The notes beneath the pieces were generated by a model that saw nothing but the letters and a program-made list of their open reading frames with translations, did not search any database and was not told the origin of the DNA. Shown here in pieces: positions 14,201 through 22,013 of a stretch of 26,098 nt of DNA (positions within the stretch are counted from its first letter, which is position 1; every line of letters begins with the position of its first letter). The translations under genes and the position numbers were made by a program. This DNA comes from an uncultured Planctomycetales bacterium (GTDB lineage: Bacteria > Planctomycetota > Planctomycetia > Pirellulales > S012-138), in assembly GCA_937982665.1 (NCBI GenBank), contig CALJLD010000028.1, positions 1 through 26,098 of the forward strand. Direction: 5' to 3'.

Positions 14201-15813
14201 TGCTCCTGCACCAGTTGTTCGCCAACGCCAGGTGCGTCCGTGGCGAACGTGATCACGATGCGGTCGCTTTCTGTGTGTTGCGGACCGCCCATGGCGTCCG
14301 ACCGACGATCCGTGGCTCGCAGCCACAGGGCAACCTGGGTGCAATCTTCGGGCGCTGACGCGCCGGCAAAGTCGTGCACTCCGGAATGCTCGGTAACCAA
14401 TTCCTTGGTCTCAAAGATGGTTGTTTGCTGCGGTTCGAGGTCGCCGTATTGGACGAACAATTCGATTTGCTCCAGCCCGAAGTCATCCTTTGCCAGATAG
14501 TGAATGGGCAGGATGTCATCGCGCGACATCACCAACTGCGGCAGCACCGGTTGGGTGATTTCGATCGCTGGACGGACATCCGCGACAGGGCGAATCTCGA
14601 CGGGATAAGGCGCGCTGGCCGCGTCTGCTTCGCTGCGCAGCACCAGCATTCCACTTGATGTGCGGTCAGGCTCGACACTGACCACCCAAGTGAATTGGGA
14701 TTCGGTCGCGGTCGACTCGGCTGTTTGACCTGGCGCAGCTTCTTGCTTTGCGTCCCATTGAATGGCCGCCGTTTTGGCGAAGTTGTCGCCAATTGCGGTG
14801 AGTGCGATGGTCGAACCGGCCGGCGCCACAATGGCATCGTCAAGATTCTCAATCGTTACCGGGTCCAATCCGGTGTAGTTGGGGAACGTGATTTCCGCAT
14901 TCACCTGTAACAGTCGAGGGCGTTGATTCACGGTGATTGCGTACGTGCGCGAATTAACTCCGCCGGCGCGAACATGATATGTCTTGCTGGATTCCACTCC
15001 GGTCAGCGTGTACACCGCTTGTTGCGGACTGGTGGAATTCATCGCTTGAACTTCTGTTTCCCCATTTGCATTCGTGATCACCAATTCGGGCGAATCGAGT
15101 CCATCCTCCGCGGTAATGGCAACCGTGACATCCTCCCCATCGACAATTGTGATATCGCCCGGCGTGACTTGCATCGCCAGCTGTGGACCGGCGGGCGTTG
15201 ACCAAGGAGCGCCCATGTTGCGCAGCGCGGCGATTACGCCGTTGGGCCAGAACACCACGGCCAGCACCAGGATCAAACCCAGGACCGACGCGGCGGCCAT
15301 GTAAGGCAACGAGTTCTTCTCAGGCAGCTTGCCTGGGTCAACCGTTTCCACATCATCCGCCGTGCGAGAAGCCAGCGCGGCGATCAATTCGCGTGAGCCG
15401 GTCGGGCTGTTGGAGTTCTCCGCCAGGAACTGCACGGTTGATGTAAGTTTCTCTTCCATTTCCGGATGAGCGGATTCGATCTTCCACGCGGCACTCAACA
15501 GTTGTTCAACTCGCCGCCAAGGACGAACAACAAAATGCCAGGTGGACAGTCCGATCGCGGCAAGGCCTGCCAGCCAAATCGTCCAGCGAACGGCCGAAGA
15601 GCGGATGCCAAAGAGCAAGTCCAATGAGATGAGCAACAGCAGCGTGCAACACACAATGGCCACCAGGATGGCTCCGCCGCGAATTAGCTCCGCGCGGCGA
15701 GTTTGCCGCAGCACGGTTTGCAACTTTGCTTGAATGGACTCCGGCAGTCGCGGTGTCGCAGTCGATTCGCGCGGTTCCGTCGCTTGAGTTTGCTCTACGT
15801 TTGCAGTTGCCAT
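11242..15813 (-). CDS. Giant DUF4175-like membrane protein with Gln/Asn-rich region
   Basis: A 1523-residue protein. Two membrane segments (about 47-70 and 75-96) and a third (about 170-192) resemble the N-terminus of DUF4175 proteins. Then come beta-rich, Ig-like segments (about 200-520; e.g. TPGDITIVDGEDVTVAITAE), a long charged helical/coiled-coil region (about 545-960, rich in Glu, Gln, Ala and Leu) and a Gln/Asn/Gly-rich low-complexity region (about 965-1455). Within the last lie Cys1189, Cys1194, Cys1213 and Cys1216 around a Lys/Ala helix. The C-terminus is IPAEYRRLVERYFEELSK plus a basic tail. It should be anchored in the membrane with most of its length in the periplasm. GAGGA 6 nt before ATG 15813 overlaps the end of the preceding VWA gene (11-bp gap). 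The function is unknown; the setting suggests a scaffold for the MoxR/VWA system. Confidence 0.85.
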   Translation of the reverse strand: MATANVEQTQATEPRESTATPRLPESIQAKLQTVLRQTRRAELIRGGAILVAIVCCTLLLLISLDLLFGIRSSAVRWTIWLAGLAAIGLSTWHFVVRPWRRVEQLLSAAWKIESAHPEMEEKLTSTVQFLAENSNSPTGSRELIAALASRTADDVETVDPGKLPEKNSLPYMAAASVLGLILVLAVVFWPNGVIAALRNMGAPWSTPAGPQLAMQVTPGDITIVDGEDVTVAITAEDGLDSPELVITNANGETEVQAMNSTSPQQAVYTLTGVESSKTYHVRAGGVNSRTYAITVNQRPRLLQVNAEITFPNYTGLDPVTIENLDDAIVAPAGSTIALTAIGDNFAKTAAIQWDAKQEAAPGQTAESTATESQFTWVVSVEPDRTSSGMLVLRSEADAASAPYPVEIRPVADVRPAIEITQPVLPQLVMSRDDILPIHYLAKDDFGLEQIELFVQYGDLEPQQTTIFETKELVTEHSGVHDFAGASAPEDCTQVALWLRATDRRSDAMGGPQHTESDRIVITFATDAPGVGEQLVQEQLEDVVASLDDSLEKLQAAKETAQSLREELANDDLDGQENSDEEIAELIKQTSEARDSIDQLEQLLEEESNLFQPKAKDVSQIAEEHVDPAVEEANRIPLADDKSDQAKHAEQTEQHLDEAIRELQDVKAQVEQQAKDMELAAELDALAQQQERLAEQARQAAEEEPGDEAPNDDWREQQEKVAEGVQELVEESPEARQEQLLQRAEQAEELANQADQLAQQQEKLRDATQGNQEQPPTDEELKQQLRELIAAEQQEIARKTKDVAEQGDNAPELDEAQRQMQETTEKLNNAEDGQAEQAARKAADAMQPKDSQPADNDADNDPSESDPSENSQQAGEDQEAQVGKLARQQERIADAIEAINKDDFDKAAQKLQEQISERTRDLREQAEEIGKLNNEDPNAREELANAAQQLQEAQEQAADADRRLAEPNEPAEQQPEQPADEQQENDAQQGDNTQQGNDAQQANADQQSQDNDNSGQQDANNDNNQNQQAGDQSQQQGDQSQQQGNAQDQQDQKQNAGDQAQQNQSDQGQKSQDQQDQQAGDQAQQGANQDNQDQNAANKDQQQQGANDQSQQAQNQQAQNQDAQQQANQDQQGDQQQGQDAQNQQQSKPPQNQADQKDGQAEQPQDQQNQPQPNEPKPQQTQPSNKDAACNSQQCAAEALKKASESLKKASSACKECANPGSNPGSGQGQGSGQSQSGQPKPGSPEGQKPGQPSSQQGSQNNAQQGQQADGQKPNGTKPGQSANQGGAQGQAQQQGGQKPNGQQPGQQGQQGDSQQGQQPDGQQGQQSGSQEGQQSGSQQGEQSSGQQGSNNSGQQGSQPNPAGLAKAGDAAKQAAGSQSQQQAARQAEQAAQQLNQLAEQAARESGFPQRQPSGEQSNQGKPEQDGGDANGAGQKSPPSDSQDPAGQQGNSANGVGAAPSNAAVNDQQVRGESTNSWTAPRTKHKDSVLDDQESTIPAEYRRLVERYFEELSKQGAKKDSKDK

Positions 15814-15824
15814 ATCAATCCTCG

Positions 15825-18386
15825 TTAGACCAGACCCATGAACCTTCTAAAGATCCATTCCAGGCTGGCAAAAGAGAGAAACAACGCGATCACTGGCCAC
15901 TTGTTCCACATGGGAACGGTCCACTGTTCGCGGTGAAAAGTCGATTTCGGTCCAAGGTGTTCCAAGATATCCGTGGCGTTGTCCGGAGTTGTGACAATGC
16001 CGCCGGTCCAATCCGCCAATTGTAGGGGAATCGTTGCATCCGCCACTACATCGGAAAGTTCAACGGTGGGGTCTGGGCCCTCAATGGCGAAATCCGACGA
16101 AACGGAAACTTCACCCAGACCTTCTGCTTGCAATAGCCGGCTAACGGTCGGTCCGCCAAGTTCGGCTCGATACTTGCCCGGCCGATCCAACCCGCGGACC
16201 TCGGCCAGTAGCATTCCGTTGGAATCCGGATCTGGAGCCATGCGCACGGCCTGCACAAGTTCATCATCAAGGTAGATGTTGATTTGCGTGTCACGACTGG
16301 GAATCGTCGTGTGGTTTTGGTCGAACAGACGCGCACGAACCGTGACGGGTTCTTCCAATCGATATAACGAGCGATCAATGCCCATGCGGACCAGTTCCGT
16401 GCCGGCCGGCAAGCGGTCGCCAATCGCCCAACGGAGCACTTGTCCCCAAAACTTGTGGTGATGCTTGTTGCCGATTCCGTATCGCAGCCGCCAGGTTTGA
16501 TCAAAGGCAAGATGGAAGACCTTGCCTGCGCCAAAGCGATGCCATACCGCCAGCGCGCGCTCGCGTTGAGATTCGAAATCGAGCGGCACACCTTGTTGCC
16601 GCGCTGCGTACGCCAGGACGGTCGCGCCCGCTTTGGCACGGCTGGCCGGATGCCGCCAATGCAGTTCCGGCAATGACCCCCAAACGGCGTTACTTTGCGC
16701 GACGTCTTCCGACTGTTGCATGATGACATGCGATTCCGCACCGGTGGCCGGATGGAGATAAAACTTCAGATCAGGGCTTCTTTGGTGGCCGGCGGCAACA
16801 CCGTCCAAGTGCACCGGCAGGATGTCTTCCAGCGGAGTGCCGGCAAAAGCATGCGGCATGGATTGGCGACCGGAGATCACCACCAGGCTGCCGCCGCGAT
16901 CACGGACAAACGTCTGCAGCATTTGCAGGACATCGGCGCCAAGATCCTTTGGCGAAACATCGCCCAAGACAATGACGTTGAACTTGAGCCATTCCTCGGT
17001 GGTTCGCGGGAGTGCCGTGGCCTCGCAGTCATCGAATGCGCGGCCAACCGCGGCGTGCATGATGGGTGGGTCGGGGACGCCGGCCAAACGCGTGGGACGC
17101 AACAACACGTGCTGCAAATAAACGCTGCGATCTCTTCCGGCGAACAAGTCCCTGAGATAGCCAAACTCCCAGCGGGGGCGATTCTCGACGATTAGCATGC
17201 GGATGCGGTCATCGGAGACCCAAAGCCGCGACGTTGACTGGTTGTTTTCCGCGATGGCTTCTTCGTCAACTTCGTCCAGTTGCACGACGTATTCATGCAC
17301 GCCGAGTCCGGTTGGTCTGTGTTCAAACGAAAGCGTCTCGCGATAGCGTTTGCCCATATAGGACACACGCTTTTCTTCCAGGAGTTTGCCATCGGCAAAG
17401 AGCCGGACCATGGCTTTTTGGCCACCCAGCTCGTCCGCCTTGATGGATGCTTTGATGGAGACGGAGTCACCCTGAAAGATTTGCTGCGGGATTTGGACGG
17501 AAACGACCTCAGCATCACGAATGGGCGACTGGCTGCCGATGACCACCGAATGGATTGGGATGTCTCGGTTGGCCAACCGGAATGAAGCGGCCTGCAAATC
17601 GCCTGACGAATGATCACAACCGTCAGTCAAGAAGATCACGCCGGACAACTCGCGCAACGGCAAGTCGCTCTCGACACGCTCAATTGCCGAAGCGATTTGG
17701 GTGCCTTGGGCCCAACTGCCTGCTGCATCCGGTTCCTTGACGACATCGGACAGTGGCATTCCCGCTGGGGGGCGAAGTTCTCTCGCGGTGGTTGCGTATT
17801 CGTAGAGCCTGACGCCGTAATCCGCCTGAAGGTTATCAAGCAAAGTTCGGCCGCCTGTTTCTTCGAACAGAACGCCGCGCATGGCTTCGTACCGCGTGCG
17901 TCCGGGGAATCGACCATTGGCCGCTGTGTTGGATTCTTCCAACGTCATGGATGCGGAATGGTCCAGCAGCACGGCGATGTGCCGCTGCGTGGAGTGCTCT
18001 TCCCGATGGGAGATAATGGGCTCCATGAGAATGAGCACCAGCGCGGCGATCATTGCCACTCGCAACATGGCGGGGAAGAACCGCAGCCAGGAAAACGACG
18101 TTGCGCGGACGAAGTACATCGCCAGCACAGATTCCGAGGCGATGGCCGCGCCCAGTGCAAGCGTGTTGTGGCTCCACGGTGTTACGGTCTCTACTACGGA
18201 CGCGAAGAGGTTGAGCCCGGAGTTCCAGAAGAACCATGCGACCGTGAAGGTGAACGGCAGCATGAACAAGTGCGTGTATTTGCCTGGCAGCGTGTGCGCA
18301 AGAATGCGAATGAGAATCCAGCCGAAGAGCGCCACGCCGGTCAAGGCCGCGGCGACGCTATCGTAATTGGCGACGGCGTTGTTCAT
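15825..18386 (-). CDS. Membrane VWA-domain protein with glutamine-amidotransferase-like region
   Basis: An 853-residue protein. Four N-terminal membrane segments lie at about residues 15-30, 40-66, 73-92 and 102-122. A von Willebrand factor A domain follows (about 136-290), with an intact MIDAS start Asp142-His-Ser144-Ala-Ser146 and the later strand VIFLTDGCDHS. Then a beta-sandwich (about 295-395), a Rossmann-like region (about 400-560; RMLIVENRPRWEFGYLRDL, VIVLGDVSPKDLG) like the class I amidotransferase-fold domain often found in such proteins, and a C-terminal membrane segment (about 830-850). The amidotransferase-like region shows no obvious Cys-His catalytic pair. Its ATG overlaps the stop of the BatA-like gene by 4 bp (ATGA), and GGAGG lies 7 nt upstream inside that gene, so translation is probably coupled. 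It is a likely partner of the MoxR ATPase in the envelope. Confidence 0.88.
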   Translation of the reverse strand: MNNAVANYDSVAAALTGVALFGWILIRILAHTLPGKYTHLFMLPFTFTVAWFFWNSGLNLFASVVETVTPWSHNTLALGAAIASESVLAMYFVRATSFSWLRFFPAMLRVAMIAALVLILMEPIISHREEHSTQRHIAVLLDHSASMTLEESNTAANGRFPGRTRYEAMRGVLFEETGGRTLLDNLQADYGVRLYEYATTARELRPPAGMPLSDVVKEPDAAGSWAQGTQIASAIERVESDLPLRELSGVIFLTDGCDHSSGDLQAASFRLANRDIPIHSVVIGSQSPIRDAEVVSVQIPQQIFQGDSVSIKASIKADELGGQKAMVRLFADGKLLEEKRVSYMGKRYRETLSFEHRPTGLGVHEYVVQLDEVDEEAIAENNQSTSRLWVSDDRIRMLIVENRPRWEFGYLRDLFAGRDRSVYLQHVLLRPTRLAGVPDPPIMHAAVGRAFDDCEATALPRTTEEWLKFNVIVLGDVSPKDLGADVLQMLQTFVRDRGGSLVVISGRQSMPHAFAGTPLEDILPVHLDGVAAGHQRSPDLKFYLHPATGAESHVIMQQSEDVAQSNAVWGSLPELHWRHPASRAKAGATVLAYAARQQGVPLDFESQRERALAVWHRFGAGKVFHLAFDQTWRLRYGIGNKHHHKFWGQVLRWAIGDRLPAGTELVRMGIDRSLYRLEEPVTVRARLFDQNHTTIPSRDTQINIYLDDELVQAVRMAPDPDSNGMLLAEVRGLDRPGKYRAELGGPTVSRLLQAEGLGEVSVSSDFAIEGPDPTVELSDVVADATIPLQLADWTGGIVTTPDNATDILEHLGPKSTFHREQWTVPMWNKWPVIALFLSFASLEWIFRRFMGLV

Positions 18387-20956
18387 TTCGCCACCTCCGC
18401 GAGCGGTGGCCCATGCGATGCGTGCGGGGGTGCAGCGTATTGATAAGCTGCGCTTTGTGCGGTGCTTTGTTGCGGCGCGGGATACGCTACGGGAATGGGG
18501 ATTGCTAGCGGGCTTTGGGGTTTGGCCTTGTGACTCTCGCCAGCGGTGTCCGCGGTTGACGGATGGCTGTCCACGTCCGGGGAGCGTCTGCGCGAGTGGA
18601 CCCAGCGCGACACAGCGACTTCGATCACGATCATCACGAGCGCCGCCACGGCAAAGTGCCGCCAGAGATCAATGCTCTCCGGCGCGCCGTGCGCGATCTT
18701 CTTGAGCTGCGAGAGATCATCAACCCAACGGATGGAAAGCTGCTGGGAGATCTCTGCCAGCTTTTCTTCATTCGCTGCTGTCAGGTCAAACTCGTCCGGC
18801 GAAAACTGCACCGCAAGCGGCAGAGCGACATCGGCTTCTACTCGATACCGACCGGCAGATTGCAACGTGCCAACTTGCAGCAGCCACTCATCGCCGGATT
18901 CCGTTGCTCGCAAGTGCCTTCTAGAACCATCCGGCAAGACCAGCTCAACATCGCCACCGTCAATGCCTGGCAGGTCACGCGTGGCCAGATTCAAGATCAA
19001 ATCACGTTCCGGCGGTCGGTTCAGCTCAAGCTGATCCGCGGACGCGAGATACCGCGTGCACAAGTGCATGACAATCGGGAAGCTCACGCGGCTGATTAAG
19101 TTGTTCTCAAGCGGGTTGAGCGAAAGCGAAAACGTAAGCACACGACCGTCACCGACGACATGCTCAATCAACAGCGGATCGCCATTTGTCAGCCGCAGCC
19201 CGATGGGCGATTGCTCGTTCTCCCAATCCGTGATTCCCCAATAGGTTGTCGCGGTGAGGTCGGACAAATCGTGCTCGCCAGTCTCCACCAGCCATTCAAG
19301 CGTGGGGTGAGTCGCTGATGATATGTCCGTTCCCAACGATTGATCGGGCGCTCGCTTTTGAATGCTGGTTAACTGACCCGGCATCAAATGCGATTCCGCC
19401 TGTGCCGACATCCAGTTGTTGTAAAAGTCGGGCTCGCAACGATCACCGAGTACGACAAACAGCCCGCCACCTGCGGCGACAAACTCGCCCAGTTGATTGG
19501 CCATCTCCGAGGAGAGTCGCGGCACGTTGCACAACAAGATCACTTGATAGTCCGAAAACTCCTCCACGGCAGCCAACTCGCTGACGTCGACAACTTTCGC
19601 GCGAACCAATCCCTGCCGAGCAGCGGCTGCCTGATCATTCTCCCCTGTGGCAGACAGACCTGTGGGGTCCAACGCAAGCTGGGCAAAAGTGGAAGACCGA
19701 TCCAGCATGTCGGCCGTAGGGTCTCCGTTGACAATCAAGACTGGCAAGTCGGCTACAACATTGACAACATGATGGTACATATTGCCGTCTTCCAGAACGT
19801 CTTCGTTGACAATCTTGGCTGTGACTGTGTGCCAGTTGGGGCTTTCAAAGCGAGTCACAAATCGGACTGGCGCGTGCGAATGCGCGTTGATTTGAATTGC
19901 TGAGGACGTCTCAACAACTTCATCATCAATCAGCAATTCCAGTTGCAAGTCTGAGACGTTCGTATCGCCGCCATTGAACAAATCAACCGTCACGCCAACG
20001 TTTTGGCCCACGGCCAACAGTTCATCGTCAAGTTCCAAACTGGCGACAGAAACGTCCTTCAGCTGATCCGGCAAAGTGACCAGGCGTCCGTAGAGTTGGA
20101 CGCCTGCATCGGCGATTTCTTCATCTTCCGCATCTTCCGTCGCCGGCTCGTTCAACGCTGGCAAGTTGTCTGCTACATGTTGCCAGGAAGGTAGTTGATT
20201 GTCGGAGAACACAATGACTTGTTTTTGCTCGTTAGGGCCTTCAGCAATGACGTTTCGAGCGCGCTCAATCGCCACGGCCAAGTTGGTTTCGCCGCCAACG
20301 GGTTCAAGCGCTGTGAGCTCCTTGGCAATGATGTCCAAGTTTCTTTGCGGCGGAGTGGGCAACGACTGCAGCGCGTCGGCAATCGTCAAGCTTGCTGTCG
20401 ATCCGCCCGGCAACTCATCCAGCAACAGCTGAGCATCTTCCACAAACCGCGAGAACGCACTCTCGCCGTTGGTTTCAATCTTGGTTGAGCTGGAGGCGTC
20501 AATGATGATTGCCACATCTCGTGGCTGGCCGTCCGCATCCAACAGAGCCTGGCTCCCCCACAAAGCGATTAACGCGGCGATTCCGCCCAAGCCGGCTGCC
20601 ACACCCAGCGTGGCCATGCGCTTACGGAAAGAACCCGACGAGATCACCGCCGACGTCAAGGCAATCAACGCGAAGAACCCCAGCGCCAATGAAACAACCC
20701 AGCGAAAGTCAGATAACGAAGTTGCGCTGGGTTGAGCCATCGCCAGGACAAAGCAGGCAATCAACAAACAGCGACAAAACAGCAGCAGCAAATACTCCAG
20801 CGTCAGCCCACGCCTGCGATTGGCGAGAGACTTGCTGAGAAACCGCATGGCTGCCCAGTCGACAATTCTCGCCCGACTGCGTCGCTGCATATGAATCGCG
20901 ATCGGCACCGCGAGTGCGGTCAATGCGAAAAGCGCGATGCCATGAGCGAACAGCAT
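18383..20956 (-). CDS. BatA-type membrane protein with VWA domain
   Basis: An 857-residue protein. The N-terminus (LFAHGIALFALTALAVPIAI, then a basic stretch and LTLEYLLLLFCRCLLIACFV) is the BatA-type double-membrane-segment domain (TIGR02226); two more segments lie at about 85-105 and 115-133. A VWA domain follows with MIDAS residues Asp153-Ala-Ser155-Ser-Ser157 and the strand KQVIVFSDNQLP. A beta-sandwich and an amidotransferase-fold-like region come next (about 300-570; LPVLIVNGDP, YQVILLCNVPRL). A late membrane segment (about 785-805) precedes a Pro/Ala/Gln/Tyr-rich cytoplasmic tail (about 820-857). In other bacteria BatA-like proteins sit with MoxR and DUF58 genes in aerotolerance-type operons, and the same order is seen here. 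No good ribosome site precedes the ATG; a dyad lies in the 73-bp leader. Confidence 0.88.
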   Translation of the reverse strand: MLFAHGIALFALTALAVPIAIHMQRRSRARIVDWAAMRFLSKSLANRRRGLTLEYLLLLFCRCLLIACFVLAMAQPSATSLSDFRWVVSLALGFFALIALTSAVISSGSFRKRMATLGVAAGLGGIAALIALWGSQALLDADGQPRDVAIIIDASSSTKIETNGESAFSRFVEDAQLLLDELPGGSTASLTIADALQSLPTPPQRNLDIIAKELTALEPVGGETNLAVAIERARNVIAEGPNEQKQVIVFSDNQLPSWQHVADNLPALNEPATEDAEDEEIADAGVQLYGRLVTLPDQLKDVSVASLELDDELLAVGQNVGVTVDLFNGGDTNVSDLQLELLIDDEVVETSSAIQINAHSHAPVRFVTRFESPNWHTVTAKIVNEDVLEDGNMYHHVVNVVADLPVLIVNGDPTADMLDRSSTFAQLALDPTGLSATGENDQAAAARQGLVRAKVVDVSELAAVEEFSDYQVILLCNVPRLSSEMANQLGEFVAAGGGLFVVLGDRCEPDFYNNWMSAQAESHLMPGQLTSIQKRAPDQSLGTDISSATHPTLEWLVETGEHDLSDLTATTYWGITDWENEQSPIGLRLTNGDPLLIEHVVGDGRVLTFSLSLNPLENNLISRVSFPIVMHLCTRYLASADQLELNRPPERDLILNLATRDLPGIDGGDVELVLPDGSRRHLRATESGDEWLLQVGTLQSAGRYRVEADVALPLAVQFSPDEFDLTAANEEKLAEISQQLSIRWVDDLSQLKKIAHGAPESIDLWRHFAVAALVMIVIEVAVSRWVHSRRRSPDVDSHPSTADTAGESHKAKPQSPLAIPIPVAYPAPQQSTAQSAAYQYAAPPHASHGPPLAEVAK

Positions 20957-20974
20957 ATGAGTGTGACTACGACA

Positions 20975-21019
20975 GTTCCAAAAACGACGACCGCTCGAGT
21001 AACTATCCGAGTTTTGGAC
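20975..21019 (-). promoter_or_regulatory. Imperfect dyad between the DUF58 and BatA-like genes
   Basis: GTTCCAAAA at 20975-20983 and TTTTGGAC at 21012-21019 form an outer stem (one bulge), and CTCG (20994-20997) pairs with CGAG (21008-21011) inside. In mRNA this would fold just ahead of the BatA-like start at 20956, where no clear ribosome site exists. It may be an RNA processing or stability element. Confidence 0.3.
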
Positions 21020-21029
21020 AGCGGGCGCG

Positions 21030-21956
21030 TTACCTTCGCGCTCGCGACGACAAGTAGTTGGTCAAAGTTTCTTCAAAAGGTTTATTCGTCTCAAAGCGGA
21101 CGTAATCGGCCTGAACCTGCCCACATCCTGCTTCAAGCTCCTCCAGAAACGCGTTGAATTGCTTCAGGTATTCGCCGCGAATCGTTCGAGGATCAACGTT
21201 CAATTGGTCCGCCATCTCTTCGAGATTGCGGAACCGTGTGGAACTCCCGAAAGGGAATGTGCGCTCTTCCTCGGCCAGAACGTGAAAGATCACCAACTGG
21301 TGTTTGCGAAATCGCAAATGATGAAACGCTCGAATCAACTCCGGCACGTCATCAAAAAAATCGCTGACAAGAAAAACCAGGCCGCGGCGGGGAATTCGTT
21401 CCGCAATGTCATGCAACACATCTGCCAGGCTGGATTCGCCACCCGGCGATGTGGCATGAATCAGTTGCAGCATCCGCTGCAGATGGGCAGGCGTGCTGGC
21501 GGCCGGAAGTCTGCTGCGCAGCTTTGTATCAAACGTGGCAATCCCCGCAGCGTCTCCCTGACGTGTCAGCAAGTACGCCGCGACAGCCGCAAGGTGTTGT
21601 GCAAAGGCGAACTTGCTCAGCCGTTGGTAACCGCGCTTCTGCGCCGCGTCGCCGGTGTACGCCATTGATCCGGAAGCATCCAGGAGGATGGTCGCCCGAA
21701 CGTTTGTTTCCTCGACGTATTGCTTGACGTAGTAGCGGTCCATCTTGCCATAGACCCGCCAGTCGAGATCGCGCGGATCATCGCCAGGGCTATACTCGCG
21801 ATGTTCGGCAAACTCGGTCGAAGTGCCCACGTACAAGCTCTTATGCTCTCCGTGCTTAAACCCTTCAACGAAACCGCGGACCAGAATCCCCGCGTTGGCA
21901 AACCGCGCCAACACCGAAGGCGGCAAGAGCTGCATATAGTCCGGGGCGTTGAACAT
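21030..21956 (-). CDS. DUF58 domain protein
   Basis: A 308-residue protein without membrane segments. The DUF58 signature is clear at residues 51-84 (EHREYSPGDDPRDLDWRVYG then YVKQYVEETN). It runs directly into a VWA-like fold with Asp93-Ala-Ser95-Gly-Ser97 (ILLDASGSM). Further VWA strands are VFLVSDFFDD and KHQLVIFHVL. DUF58 proteins are almost always encoded next to MoxR AAA ATPases and are thought to be their cytoplasmic partners in folding or activating VWA-containing complexes; that is known association, not shown here. The gene follows moxR after 57 bp and precedes the BatA-like gene after 73 bp. There is no clear ribosome site, but the leader holds repeated GACTTGCT-like words (minus strand AGCAAGTC). 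Confidence 0.92.
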   Translation of the reverse strand: MFNAPDYMQLLPPSVLARFANAGILVRGFVEGFKHGEHKSLYVGTSTEFAEHREYSPGDDPRDLDWRVYGKMDRYYVKQYVEETNVRATILLDASGSMAYTGDAAQKRGYQRLSKFAFAQHLAAVAAYLLTRQGDAAGIATFDTKLRSRLPAASTPAHLQRMLQLIHATSPGGESSLADVLHDIAERIPRRGLVFLVSDFFDDVPELIRAFHHLRFRKHQLVIFHVLAEEERTFPFGSSTRFRNLEEMADQLNVDPRTIRGEYLKQFNAFLEELEAGCGQVQADYVRFETNKPFEETLTNYLSSRARR

Positions 21957-22013
21957 GTTTGGTGCTTGTCTCGTGACTTCGCTTGCGACTTGCTGGCGAC
22001 CTTCTAGGACTTG

